21,587 nt of DNA from DSOS01 sp035286585 (GTDB lineage: Bacteria > Chloroflexota > Anaerolineae > Anaerolineales > UBA4823). The notes beneath the pieces were generated by a model that did not search any database, was not told where the DNA came from, and worked only from the letters and a program-made list of their open reading frames with translations. How positions within the stretch are numbered: the first letter of the stretch is position 1; every line of letters begins with the position of its first letter. Shown here one piece after another: positions 6,463-14,615 of the stretch. The stretch lies in the NCBI GenBank assembly GCA_035286585.1, contig DATEDC010000056.1:1-21587 (forward strand), given 5' to 3'. The position numbers and the translations under genes were made by a program.

Positions 6463-7662
6463 TTATTTGATAAAAACCCTCATTCGGCACATGAGACTAT
6501 CGAGCCGATCAACCAGGCTGGAGATTTCTGGACCAGGGGGCTTTTCGACCATGGAAATCGCATCTTCTCGGATATGTTTCAGGCGCATTTCCAAGGCATC
6601 CATATCGCTCGTATCCGCCCCATCTGGTTGATCATTCATCCATCCGTCCACCTTACGCCTGTCTCCCACATACTGGAAAACGATCTGGGCGCCAGCCGAC
6701 ACCAATGGGGCCAAAATCAAACCCACCAGCCCATAGGCATCTGCCAGCACCAGGATCACTATTACCAAAATTACTGAGCTGTAATTGCGTTTGGGAAAGA
6801 TGCGTGGATCGACCACCCACTCGAGGATAAATAAAACCAGCAACGCGTATAGGCTGGCCAGCACTCCCAATATTGGATTGCTGGCAAAACTCACCAAGAG
6901 TACGGGAATGATTGCTATCAGGCCTCCGAACCAGGGAATTAACCACGCCAGTGCTCCAATCAGGGCTAACAAGAGTGGGTAATTCAGGCTAAACAAACGG
7001 TACCCAAACCACAAAAATACCGCAGCCAGTAAGCTCTGGACGATCTCGCTGCGGACGTAAGCACCCACACTATTTTCAATACCCTTCCAGATGCCTCTTA
7101 CCGATGGGCGCTGCTCTACTGGAATTAGCGACAGCAATAATCGCTCGAAGTGGTTGCTATCTGCATTCCAGTAAAGGCTCAAGATCAAGATGAGAACCAA
7201 TTTGGCAAAAAACACCACTGTATTCGTCGTGATACCCAGCAGCGCCTGAAAGAACCCAGAATCTACCCCACTAATTCCCGCGGTCCCGAACACTGCCTGT
7301 CCTGAGGGCAGTTGCTCTGCTACAATCCGCTGGAATGGCGTGCCCGCCTGATGCCACATTGTTTTCAAATTCTCGTAACCGAAGGCGATCTGGTTGGTTG
7401 CCTCTCCCAACTCACGGAACAATGGCTCACTCGTCAGGAAGATCATTCCGCTTATAGAAACCAGCACCAGGAAATAAGAAGAGAAAAGGGCAAGTTTTCT
7501 TGGAAATCTTCTGCGATTAAAATAATCAATCAACGGACGGAAAGCCGCCGCAATCGTTAAGGACAGTAAAAACAGCACAATTGCCTGGCGTAATTGCCAG
7601 AGGATAACAAGAAATGTGTTCGTTGCAAGCACAACGACTGAATACCAGACGATCGCCTTCAT
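6463..7662 (-). CDS. AI-2E family membrane protein (second of pair)
   Basis: Integral membrane protein of 399 residues from the AI-2E/PerM/UPF0118 family (TqsA, YhhT). Hydrophobic helices lie near residues 5-20, 22-45, 57-80, 145-165 and in a dense block 205-330. The block includes the family-typical segment LIGALAWLIPWFGGLIAIIPVLLVSF (about 236-260), followed by EWVVDPRIFPKRNYSS. The tail is soluble and charged. Family members have been linked to autoinducer-2 export and Na+/H+ antiport, so the substrate cannot be assigned. Its ATG overlaps the stop of the upstream AI-2E gene by ATGA (7659-7662), indicating translational coupling and probably a two-subunit assembly. Confidence 0.9.
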   Translation of the reverse strand: MKAIVWYSVVVLATNTFLVILWQLRQAIVLFLLSLTIAAAFRPLIDYFNRRRFPRKLALFSSYFLVLVSISGMIFLTSEPLFRELGEATNQIAFGYENLKTMWHQAGTPFQRIVAEQLPSGQAVFGTAGISGVDSGFFQALLGITTNTVVFFAKLVLILILSLYWNADSNHFERLLLSLIPVEQRPSVRGIWKGIENSVGAYVRSEIVQSLLAAVFLWFGYRLFSLNYPLLLALIGALAWLIPWFGGLIAIIPVLLVSFASNPILGVLASLYALLVLFILEWVVDPRIFPKRNYSSVILVIVILVLADAYGLVGLILAPLVSAGAQIVFQYVGDRRKVDGWMNDQPDGADTSDMDALEMRLKHIREDAISMVEKPPGPEISSLVDRLDSLMCRMRVFIK

Positions 7663-8924
7663 TCTTCGTCCTCTGACCAGCTTGCATTTGCCAGTAGCTT
7701 ATCGATGTCTTCGGCCATCGCTTCTAGCGAATCAACGATCCCAAATGCATGATCGTCGATGTTCTTGTTATTGCGCAATTGGTTTCGCGTGCCCTGTAAG
7801 AGATTTTGAGCTTCGTAGCGCAGCGCACTGAATTTGTCCCTGCCATCCAGGTCTTGCCTGTTGCCCGCGCCGGATAATATCGAAAAACGGTGTATGGAAG
7901 TCTGGATAATTGCCGCCATAGGAATTGCCAATAGGGCACCAGCGATACCCAGTAGCGAAGTCAAAGTGGCAAGCGACAGCAGGGTGACGATCGGGCTAAC
8001 TCCCACCGACCGCCTGGTTACCCTCGGCACAAGTAGATAGTTTTCCAATCCTTGAATCAGAATTGTTGCCAGAATAACCCAAATTGCCTTGCTGGCATTG
8101 ATAGAAAAAGCCACGACCAGGGCTGGGACTGCCCCCAACGCAGGCCCAAACACCGGAACTGCCTCCATGATGCCTGCTAAAATCGCCAGCACCAATGCAT
8201 ATGGCAGTCCAATCAGTATATAAACCGGTAATGTCACCGCACCAATTACAATGCACAGCACCCCTTGTCCCAGGACGAACCTGCCTACCTTCGTTTCGAT
8301 CTCAGCGAGATACTTTCGGACCAACCCTCGCCGCCCGCTGGGAATCCAAAGCAAGATGGCGCGGATGTTTCGTTCGCTTTCCTGTGTCCAGTAAAAGCCT
8401 AAAACAAGTATCGCGGTCAAGAATAAAACACCGCGGGTCAAAGTATCGATAATTGTGGGGGAGGTCCCTGTTTCTTCAGAATTTTCACCAATACCAACCA
8501 GGAATGGACTTAGGAAGTTCAAGTCAAACGGGAGTTGGAGAGCGATCTGCTGGAGAAAAAAGCTGCGGGATTGGAACAGGGATAGACGGAAATTGCTATA
8601 ACGCACGGGAAAATCGCTGGCAATTGCCTCAATTTGTTCAACCAGCACAGGCAAAGTAAGGACAAAAATGCCGAGGATCAAGGCGAGCAAAGCCAGATAA
8701 ATTATCAGCACACCAACGGTTGGGGATAGGCCGCGCTTTCGCAGCCAATCCACGGCCGGTCGGATTGCCATACCTAATACGATAGCAGAAAAGAGGATGA
8801 TTACGACGTGGCTGAAGCGATAAAGCAGTAAAAATGATACGATCACACCTGCAACCAGGAGGGTTGCATAAACAACCTGGCGAGTGCTCCATGAGGGCAT
8901 TGGTTGAGTGCTAGGTATTTGCAT
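7659..8924 (-). CDS. AI-2E family membrane protein (first of pair)
   Basis: AI-2E family membrane protein of 421 residues. Helices lie near 14-34, 37-56, 68-92 and 160-178, then a hydrophobic block about 213-345 with the family signature LAGIMEAVPVFGPALGAVPALVVAF and LENYLLVPRVTRRSVGVSPIV. A soluble acidic tail of about 75 residues follows (ends SWSEDEE). It is a paralogue of the gene it overlaps, but the two are clearly diverged rather than a recent duplication. ATG 8924 has only a modest GGGAAG ribosome site; ATG 8900 is an alternative with none. It diverges from the CsbD-like gene and shares the intergenic region carrying phased operator sites, though no convincing minus-strand promoter was seen. 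Confidence 0.9.
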   Translation of the reverse strand: MQIPSTQPMPSWSTRQVVYATLLVAGVIVSFLLLYRFSHVVIILFSAIVLGMAIRPAVDWLRKRGLSPTVGVLIIYLALLALILGIFVLTLPVLVEQIEAIASDFPVRYSNFRLSLFQSRSFFLQQIALQLPFDLNFLSPFLVGIGENSEETGTSPTIIDTLTRGVLFLTAILVLGFYWTQESERNIRAILLWIPSGRRGLVRKYLAEIETKVGRFVLGQGVLCIVIGAVTLPVYILIGLPYALVLAILAGIMEAVPVFGPALGAVPALVVAFSINASKAIWVILATILIQGLENYLLVPRVTRRSVGVSPIVTLLSLATLTSLLGIAGALLAIPMAAIIQTSIHRFSILSGAGNRQDLDGRDKFSALRYEAQNLLQGTRNQLRNNKNIDDHAFGIVDSLEAMAEDIDKLLANASWSEDEE

Positions 8925-9011
8925 TTGGTCGTTACTTCCCAGGGTAACTCTTGCAAAAAAGTAATCATCCAGATCGGTTCATCCTATCGCTTAACATTGG
9001 ATGCTGAAAGT

Positions 9012-9094
9012 AGGGATTCCCCTATTATTTTTAGGAGAGTTCCCCAGCCAGGCGAGGCTGGGAATCTCCCTAGATTTTTTATGCCTTTCCCCCA
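9012..9094. promoter_or_regulatory. Phased operator-like sites upstream of CsbD-like gene
   Basis: AGGGATTCCCCT (9012-9023), GGAGAGTTCCCC (9034-9045) and TGGGAATCTCCC (9059-9070) are full sites, and a half site CTTTCCCC ends at 9092. Right-arm spacing is 23, 25 and 22 bp. The last half site ends 2 bp before the -35 hexamer, the same geometry as at the GlsB and BON promoters. Confidence 0.55.
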
Positions 9095-9123
9095 TTGTGA
9101 TCGATCCCCACAGATTGTATAGT
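9095..9123 (+). promoter_or_regulatory. CsbD-like gene promoter
   Basis: TTGTGA (9095-9100) and TATAGT (9118-9123) are separated by 17 bases. The -10 is identical to that of the GlsB-like operon. The start is expected near 9130, leaving a short leader of about 28 bases with AAAGGAG before ATG 9158. Confidence 0.58.
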
Positions 9124-9157
9124 CATGATACCAATCCACGCTCGAAAGGAGATAACG

Positions 9158-9385
9158 ATGAACAAAGATATTTTGACCGGAAATTGGAAGCAGATCCGTG
9201 GCAGCCTCAAGGAGTGGTGGGGGCTTCTCACGGATGACGAGCTCGACCAGATCGAAGGACGCCGCGAGCGCCTGGTTGGTAAGATCCAGGAGAAATATGG
9301 CTATACCCGCCAGGAAGCCGAGGAATCCGTCCAGGATTTCCTGGACAGGTTTGAGGCCGAGATGGAGAAAAGGTTTACCAGGTAA
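9158..9385 (+). CDS. CsbD-like stress protein
   Basis: Small hydrophilic protein of 75 residues: MNKDILTGNWKQIRGSLKEWW, then LTDDELDQIEGRRERLVGKIQEKYGYTRQEAEESVQDFL. This is the complete CsbD-like fold pattern (GxWKQ-GxxKxxWGxLTDDxL, GxxxxLxGxxQxxYGxxxxxAxxEV). CsbD is a sigma-B general stress protein of unknown activity. ATG 9158 is chosen because AAAGGAG lies eight bases upstream; an in-frame ATG at 9125 adds 11 residues without a ribosome site and falls on the promoter. A strong terminator follows, so this is a single-gene transcript. Confidence 0.9.
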   Translation: MNKDILTGNWKQIRGSLKEWWGLLTDDELDQIEGRRERLVGKIQEKYGYTRQEAEESVQDFLDRFEAEMEKRFTR

Positions 9386-9404
9386 AAGCAGCACTTTCGT
9401 TCCC

Positions 9405-9433
9405 GGAGACGCGCGAGCGTCTCCTTTTTGTTT
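9405..9433 (+). terminator. Intrinsic terminator after CsbD-like gene
   Basis: GGAGACGC (9405-9412) and GCGTCTCC (9417-9424) form a perfect 8-bp stem closed by a GCGA tetraloop (GNRA type), followed by TTTTTGTTT. Confidence 0.88.
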
Positions 9434-9547
9434 AATCAGGATGTCGCTTTGTATGGCTGAGGTGGTTGCAGTAATTGTGTAAAAACGAGTGCCCCGCCGC
9501 TTGCAGGCGGAGAGGGTGAAAAAATAAGGACGAGTGACATTTGTTAC

Positions 9548-9577
9548 TTGACTGCCGGAGCAAATCGACACAATAAT
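9548..9577 (+). promoter_or_regulatory. Weak candidate promoter for lipoprotein gene
   Basis: TTGACT (9548-9553) and AATAAT (9572-9577) are 18 bases apart. The -10 is poor and alternatives (TAATAC, TACAAT) have bad spacing. The 317-base gene-free stretch 9386-9702 holds the CsbD terminator, this candidate, the triple palindrome and the GTG ribosome site; nothing else is seen. Confidence 0.3.
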
Positions 9578-9616
9578 ACAATCAGGGAGCCCAACGGTCT
9601 TACCGGCAAATCCCTT

Positions 9617-9660
9617 CGGCAAAGTTGCCGGCGGCAAAGTTGCCGGCGGCAATTTTGCCG
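9617..9660. repeat. Three tandem CGGCAA/TTGCCG palindromes
   Basis: Two identical 15-base units CGGCAAAGTTGCCGG (9617-9631, 9632-9646) are followed by CGGCAATTTTGCCG (9647-9660). Each unit is itself a perfect inverted repeat with 6-bp arms and a 2-base centre. They lie in the presumed leader of the lipoprotein gene, 43 bases before its start. They could be an operator array, stacked RNA hairpins, or a small dispersed palindromic repeat. Confidence 0.85.
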
Positions 9661-9702
9661 CATGAAAACCTGTCGGGTTGAGTAAGTTCGAAGGAGGCAG
9701 AG

Positions 9703-11103
9703 GTGAACCCCAAGCCATATCTATCGCAGTTGGCCGCCTGCCTGCTGCTCTCCATACTGTTATCCGCCTGCGGCGGACAGATCGACACACCAACCCCGCA
9801 GCCAGCCACCGCGACCACAGAGCCCATACCGACCTCGACCCCAAAGCCAACCGCTACTCCCGAGCCGTCCCCCACGCCCACCAATCCGCCTTCTCCCACC
9901 CCCGAGATTTCTGCCGAGATGGAGGCTGAGATGGCAGAAATCCAGGCGCAGATCAGCGAGATGCGCGGCCTGGCGGCGGGTGAAGGCCTTCAAGTGGAAG
10001 TTTACGACACGCAGGAGCTCGAGCAGTACCTGGAGGCGAAGCTGAGGCAGGAATATACGGAAGATGAGGAGTTCCAGGAGCTGGTGACCCTGGCTTATCT
10101 TGGCCTGATCCCACCGACATTCGAGCTGCGCGATTTCTATCGTGACCTGTACGCAGAGCAGCTCCTCGGTTTCTACGACCTGGAGAAGAATGAGATGGTG
10201 CTGATCCAGGGGGTCGAGTTCGACGCCCTGGGACGCATGATCTTTGCCCACGAATACGTGCACGCCATGAAAGACCGGGCTGTGGATATCGACGGCAGGC
10301 TCGGCCTGAACAATGAAAGCTGCGCTCAACAGGCTGACCGCTGCGCCGCGCTGCAGGCGTTGATCGAAGGCGATGCCACGCTGGCAAGCGCGCTGTGGAT
10401 GCTGGCCAACACCACCCCGCAGGAGCAGGCTGAGATTGCCGCTGCCGGCCAGGCAGCGACGCCCGTGCTGACAAACGCGCCGACGGTTTTCCAGGAGGAC
10501 CTGAGCTTCCCTTACAGCGTCGGCGTGGCGTTTGTCCAATACCTGTTCCAGCAAGGCGGCTGGGGGGCAGTGGACCAGGCTTACCTCAATCCGCCGCAAT
10601 CCACCGAGCAGGTGATGCACCCGGAGAGCTATCCTGCCGACCTGCCGCTAGAAGTGAGCCTGCCGGATTTGCTGCCCGTACTGGGAGAAGGCTGGGAGCT
10701 GCTCGACCAGGGCATTATGGGTGAGTGGCGCACCCTGTTGTTGCTTACCAGCAACATAGACCCACAGGCGCGGCAGGAAGTTGGCGCCGCCCTGCCGGCG
10801 GTAACTGGCTGGGGCGGTGACGCTTACAGCCTGTACTACAACCTCGACAGCGGGCAGGCCGTGCTGGTCCTGAAAACCCAATGGGATACAGCCGAGGACG
10901 CCGCGGAGTTCTATGCTGCGTTGGAAGCGCACATCCTGGCGCGCTTCGACCTGGCTGAAAGCGAAAGCGAGCTGATCGAAATGTTCCAATACATGCAGCT
11001 CGGCTATGCCCAGTACCAGCTCCTGGAGGACACCACCTACTACATCCTGTCGCCATCTGAAGAGGTTTCCGCAGCTATCCTTGAGGCGGCGACCGGGGAT
11101 TAG
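9703..11103 (+). CDS. Lipoprotein with zinc-metallopeptidase (HEYVH) motif
   Basis: Secreted lipoprotein of 466 residues. GTG 9703 is the start, supported by AAGGAGG at 9691-9697. The signal peptide ends in the lipobox LSAC with Cys23 as the lipidation site. A Thr/Pro-rich linker (about 27-67) holds the rest away from the membrane. An acidic helix follows, then a zincin-like core: FAHEYVHAMKD (HExxH at 183-187) and ALIEGDATLAS (E222, plausible third zinc ligand, about 35 residues on). The rest is Ala/Gln/Glu-rich and ends in a repeat-like ASPSEEVSAA-type region. I do not recognise a named peptidase family. Activity is inferred from the motif alone. It is the first of three peptidase-type genes in a row. 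Confidence 0.85.
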   Translation: MNPKPYLSQLAACLLLSILLSACGGQIDTPTPQPATATTEPIPTSTPKPTATPEPSPTPTNPPSPTPEISAEMEAEMAEIQAQISEMRGLAAGEGLQVEVYDTQELEQYLEAKLRQEYTEDEEFQELVTLAYLGLIPPTFELRDFYRDLYAEQLLGFYDLEKNEMVLIQGVEFDALGRMIFAHEYVHAMKDRAVDIDGRLGLNNESCAQQADRCAALQALIEGDATLASALWMLANTTPQEQAEIAAAGQAATPVLTNAPTVFQEDLSFPYSVGVAFVQYLFQQGGWGAVDQAYLNPPQSTEQVMHPESYPADLPLEVSLPDLLPVLGEGWELLDQGIMGEWRTLLLLTSNIDPQARQEVGAALPAVTGWGGDAYSLYYNLDSGQAVLVLKTQWDTAEDAAEFYAALEAHILARFDLAESESELIEMFQYMQLGYAQYQLLEDTTYYILSPSEEVSAAILEAATGD

Positions 11104-11155
11104 TTGCGCTTCCGATCTCGACTTCGCAAAAGTTCTGGAGGGTCATGAAACTCAC

Positions 11156-11184
11156 TTGTCGCTGAGGTTATTCCCATGTATAAT
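11156..11184 (+). promoter_or_regulatory. Candidate promoter of M28 peptidase gene
   Basis: TTGTCG (11156-11161), 17 bases, then a perfect TATAAT (11179-11184). The leader would be about 145 bases. It contains an unused strong Shine-Dalgarno-like AAGGAGGTG (near 11237) before the real one, AGAGGAG, next to ATG 11336. Confidence 0.5.
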
Positions 11185-11335
11185 CGGGATAATTACCAGC
11201 TTGTTGGTGTAATAAACCCAATAAGAAGTGGGGTGAAGGAGGTGTAGAGAATCATTCCTCTTCAGAAAATCACATCTGACGATCTTTTGATAATCAAACA
11301 TTTATCCATCCAACTTTTCGCCAAAGAGGAGACCC

Positions 11336-12835
11336 ATGTTTAAGACCTCGCTTCGAATAAGCATCATCTTTTGTATCTTTTTACTCACCTTTGCCGTGGT
11401 TCCATTTGTTCTGGCTGGCGAAGAAGCCTGCGACACGCGGGTGAACAATACCTTTAATAAACTTTTGGAATGCGTCACCGTAGATGGCGTGCGCGCCCAT
11501 CAAGCCGCCCTCCAGGCGATTGCGGACGCCAATAACGGCATCCGCACCTCCGGCACCCCGGGTTACAATGCCTCCGCCGCTTACGCCGCGCAGGTTTTCC
11601 AGGCTGCCGGCTACGATGTGACCATCCAAGAATTCCAGTTCCAGACGTTCATTTCACTCTCGCCCCCTATACTTGAACAAGTAGCGCCTCCCCCTGCAGG
11701 ATCGATCGCCAACAATATCATGGCGTATTCGGGCAGTGGGGATGTCACCGCAGCGGTCAGCACTGTGAGCGCGATCACGGGCTGCAATGCGGCCGACTTC
11801 GCCGGGTTCCCTGCGGGGAACATCGCCCTGATCAGTCGCGGCGTGTGCACTTTTGCCCTAAAAGCAACCAACGCGTTTAATGCCGGCGCAAGCGGGGTTG
11901 TGATCTACAATAACGTCCCCGGTGTGCTGAACGGCACCCTCGGCAATGGCTTCACACTGGATATCCCGGTCACTTCGGTCACCCAGGCGGTAGGTCAGCA
12001 ATTAGCCGCCACGCCGGGTTTGGTCATGCGCTTGAAGACGGATACCTTCCGTGGCATCGCCACCACCAGCAATGTGATCGCCGAATTGCCCTACGGCGAC
12101 CCCAACAACGTTGTGATGGCTGGCGCCCATCTCGATTCCGTCAATGCCGGTCCGGGCATCCAGGACAACGGCTCCGGCTCAGCCGCGATCCTCGAGGTCG
12201 CCAGGCAGATGGGTAAAGTAAGGCCGTTTAACAAGGTGCGCTTCGCTCTGTGGGGCGCGGAGGAATCGGGCCTGGTTGGTTCTACCTACTATGTCAACAA
12301 TCTGAGCCAGGAAGAAAAGGATAAGCTCGCCCTCTACTTGAACTTCGATATGATCGGCTCGCCCAACCATGTTTTCTTCGTCTACGATGGCGATGACTCG
12401 GATGGCGTGGGCGCTGGGCCAGGTCCAGCGGGATCGGCGCAGATCGAAAAGACCTTCGAGAGATATTACACCATGAAGGGTCTGCCTTTCAAAGGCACAG
12501 ATTTCAGCGGGCGCTCAGACTACGGTCCCTTTATCGCTGCGGGCATCCCCTCGGGTGGACTGTTCACTGGCGCTGAAGGCATCAAGACCGCAGCCGAGGC
12601 GGCAATGTGGGGTGGCACAGCCGGGCAGCAGTATGACCCGTGCTATCACCTGGCTTGTGATACTTATGACAACATCAACTTGTTCGCTTATGATGTCAAT
12701 TCCGATGCGGTGGCATATGCGGTGCTGCAATACGCGATGAACACTGCAGATGTCAACGGCGTGAGGGGCAAAGGCAACTTCCAGATCACGCCGGGATTCT
12801 CCGAAGATCACCACAACGAGGCAGTGGCGGAGTAA
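11336..12835 (+). CDS. Secreted M28-family metallopeptidase with PA-type insert
   Basis: Exported zinc aminopeptidase-like protein of 499 residues. A signal peptide (about 1-27, ending VLAG) is followed by a short N-terminal domain. A PA-like domain (about 105-235) carries GCNAADFAGFPAGNIALISRGVCTFALKATNAFNAGASGVVIYNN. The M28 catalytic domain is complete: AGAHLDSV (H265), QDNGSGS (D277, bridging), GAEESGLVGS (E309 general base, E310), NFDMIG (D338) and CYHLACDT (H438). The architecture matches aminopeptidase Y/SGAP-like enzymes, which release N-terminal residues from extracellular peptides; the exact specificity is not readable. The start is supported by AGAGGAG. A perfect terminator follows. 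Confidence 0.94.
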   Translation: MFKTSLRISIIFCIFLLTFAVVPFVLAGEEACDTRVNNTFNKLLECVTVDGVRAHQAALQAIADANNGIRTSGTPGYNASAAYAAQVFQAAGYDVTIQEFQFQTFISLSPPILEQVAPPPAGSIANNIMAYSGSGDVTAAVSTVSAITGCNAADFAGFPAGNIALISRGVCTFALKATNAFNAGASGVVIYNNVPGVLNGTLGNGFTLDIPVTSVTQAVGQQLAATPGLVMRLKTDTFRGIATTSNVIAELPYGDPNNVVMAGAHLDSVNAGPGIQDNGSGSAAILEVARQMGKVRPFNKVRFALWGAEESGLVGSTYYVNNLSQEEKDKLALYLNFDMIGSPNHVFFVYDGDDSDGVGAGPGPAGSAQIEKTFERYYTMKGLPFKGTDFSGRSDYGPFIAAGIPSGGLFTGAEGIKTAAEAAMWGGTAGQQYDPCYHLACDTYDNINLFAYDVNSDAVAYAVLQYAMNTADVNGVRGKGNFQITPGFSEDHHNEAVAE

Positions 12836-12864
12836 TCTGTAGCTTGAATTTACATGAGTGACGA

Positions 12865-12901
12865 GGGGCTGTCTGGGATAAACAACCAGACAGCCCCTTT
12901 T
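12865..12901 (+). terminator. Intrinsic terminator after M28 gene
   Basis: GGGGCTGTCTGG (12865-12876) and CCAGACAGCCCC (12886-12897) form a perfect 12-bp stem with a 9-base loop, followed by TTTT. Confidence 0.92.
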
Positions 12902-12957
12902 CCATCTCCAGCCTGGAGACTCCAAGCTGCTGGGTAATAGCACATCCTGTCCTGAGA

Positions 12958-12963
12958 TATAAT
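12958..12963 (+). promoter_or_regulatory. Candidate -10 of M32 gene
   Basis: A perfect TATAAT lies about 100 bases before the M32 start, after the M28 terminator. No convincing -35 is found at 16-18 bases, so the promoter is tentative. Confidence 0.35.
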
Positions 12964-13063
12964 GACATTTGGCCGAGCCAGAGCTGTTGTCCCTTGAATG
13001 AGACCAGCCAGATCCGCCTCCCCTGCAACACCTGATATCCTACAGAAAGGAACCAAACAACCC

Positions 13064-14569
13064 ATGGAAGCCAAACTGGAAGAACTTAAGGCGCGCTTGC
13101 TGGAGATCAACGACCTGAACTCAGCCAACAGGCTGCTGGGCTGGGATCAAGCCACCTACATGCCGGTGAAAGGGGCGCAGGCGCGCGGCCGCCAGATGGC
13201 GACGCTGAGCCGCATCGCCCATGAGAAGTTCACCGACCCGGCCATCGGTAAGCTGCTGGATGAGCTGCGACGTTACGAAGAGAGCCTGCCGTATGATTCA
13301 GACGACGCCAGTCTGATCCGCGTCACCAGGAGGGAGTACGAGCGGGCCACCCGGGTGCCGGCTGCGTTCGTCGCCGAGCTGGACGCCCACGCCGCGGCCT
13401 CTTACCAGGCATGGACGGAAGCCCGTCCTGCGGACGATTTCGCGCGCATGCAGCCCATCTTGGAGAAGACACTCGATCTGAGCCGCCGGTTGGCGGACTG
13501 CTTTCCCGGCTACGAGCACATCGCCGACCCGCTGATCGACTACGCCGATTACGGCATGAAGGCAGCGACCGTGCGGGCGCTGTTCAACCAGCTGCGCGAG
13601 CAGCTCGTGCCAATCGTCGATGCCATCAGCGCTCAACAGCCCATCGACGATGCCTGCCTGCACCAGCGCTACCCCGAAGAGGGGCAATTCGCCTTTGGGC
13701 GGGAGGTCATAGGGGCATTTGGCTACGATTTCCAACGCGGGCGGCAGGATAAGACCCACCACCCGTTCATGACCCAATTCTCGCTGAACGACGTGCGCAT
13801 CACCACACGGGTCAAAGAGGACGATTTTGGCGAGGCTTTCTTCAGCACGACCCACGAATGCGGTCACGCGCTGTACGGGCTGGGCATCGACCTGGCTTAC
13901 GAGGGGACGCCGCTGGCGGATGGCGCCTCGGCAGGCGTGCACGAAAGCCAGTCGCGCACCTGGGAAAACCTGGTCAGCCGCAGCCTGCCCTTCTGGGAGC
14001 ATTTCTATCCAAAGCTGCAGGCAGTTTTTCCCGCTCAGCTCAAGACCGTCCCGCTCGAGACGTTCTATCGCGCCATCAACAAAGTGCAGCGCTCGCTCAT
14101 CCGCACCGACGCCGACGAAGTGACCTACAACCTGCACCCCATGATCCGCTTCGAGTTCGAGCTGCAACTGCTGGAAGGCGCACTGGAAGTGAAAGACCTG
14201 CCCGAAGCCTGGGGCGCGGCTTACCAGTCAATGCTCGGCGTGCGCGCCCCGGACGACCGAGACGGCGTGCTGCAGGATGTGCACTGGTTCGCAGGCCTGG
14301 TCGGTGGTGTGTTTCAAGGATACACCCTGGGCAACATCTTCAGCGTGCAGTTCTTCGACGCGGCGCTTAAAACGCATCCCGAGATCCCCAACCAGATGCG
14401 CCAGGGTAGGTTCGACACGCTGCACGCCTGGCTAAAAACGAATATTTATCAGCATGGCAGCAAGTTCACCGCCGCGGAGCTGGTCGAGCGCGTGACCGGT
14501 GGGCCGATGAACATCGAGCCCTACATCAACTACCTGAAGGCGAAGTACGGGGAGCTGTACCGCCTCTAG
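13064..14569 (+). CDS. M32-family (Taq-type) metallocarboxypeptidase
   Basis: Cytosolic zinc carboxypeptidase of 501 residues, the usual M32 length, which removes C-terminal residues from peptides. The zinc site is STTHECGHALYGLG (HEXXH 264-268), with third ligand E294 in GVHESQSRTWEN, the family signature. Other M32 landmarks are LLGWDQATYMP near the N terminus, DVRITTR, RTDADEVTYNLHPMIRFE and GGVFQGYTLGNI. ATG 13064 is preferred: AAAGGAA lies about 12 bases upstream and the protein then begins MEAKLEELKARLLEIND as in relatives. An in-frame ATG at 12998 would add 22 residues without support. No signal peptide is present. It probably finishes breakdown of imported peptides. Confidence 0.96.
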   Translation: MEAKLEELKARLLEINDLNSANRLLGWDQATYMPVKGAQARGRQMATLSRIAHEKFTDPAIGKLLDELRRYEESLPYDSDDASLIRVTRREYERATRVPAAFVAELDAHAAASYQAWTEARPADDFARMQPILEKTLDLSRRLADCFPGYEHIADPLIDYADYGMKAATVRALFNQLREQLVPIVDAISAQQPIDDACLHQRYPEEGQFAFGREVIGAFGYDFQRGRQDKTHHPFMTQFSLNDVRITTRVKEDDFGEAFFSTTHECGHALYGLGIDLAYEGTPLADGASAGVHESQSRTWENLVSRSLPFWEHFYPKLQAVFPAQLKTVPLETFYRAINKVQRSLIRTDADEVTYNLHPMIRFEFELQLLEGALEVKDLPEAWGAAYQSMLGVRAPDDRDGVLQDVHWFAGLVGGVFQGYTLGNIFSVQFFDAALKTHPEIPNQMRQGRFDTLHAWLKTNIYQHGSKFTAAELVERVTGGPMNIEPYINYLKAKYGELYRL

Positions 14570-14615
14570 TACAGGCGTTCACTCAATTCACGATGAGTTC
14601 CACCATAGAGGGTAA

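Noticed and set aside
6463..8924. AI-2 (quorum-sensing) exporters as a specific function
   Set aside because: The family name covers proteins with different transport roles, including Na+/H+ antiport; nothing in the sequence points to autoinducer-2.
9617..9660. CRISPR-like array
   Set aside because: The three units are directly adjacent, with no spacers, and each is an internal palindrome; no cas genes are nearby.
8984..9850. Long minus-strand open frame of 288 codons
   Set aside because: It runs antisense across the CsbD gene, its terminator, the palindromic array and the lipoprotein start; its composition is not protein-like and it has no ribosome site.
13298..14167. Minus-strand open frame of 289 codons opposite the M32 gene
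   Set aside because: It is a shadow of a GC-rich gene whose plus-strand product has complete M32 motifs.
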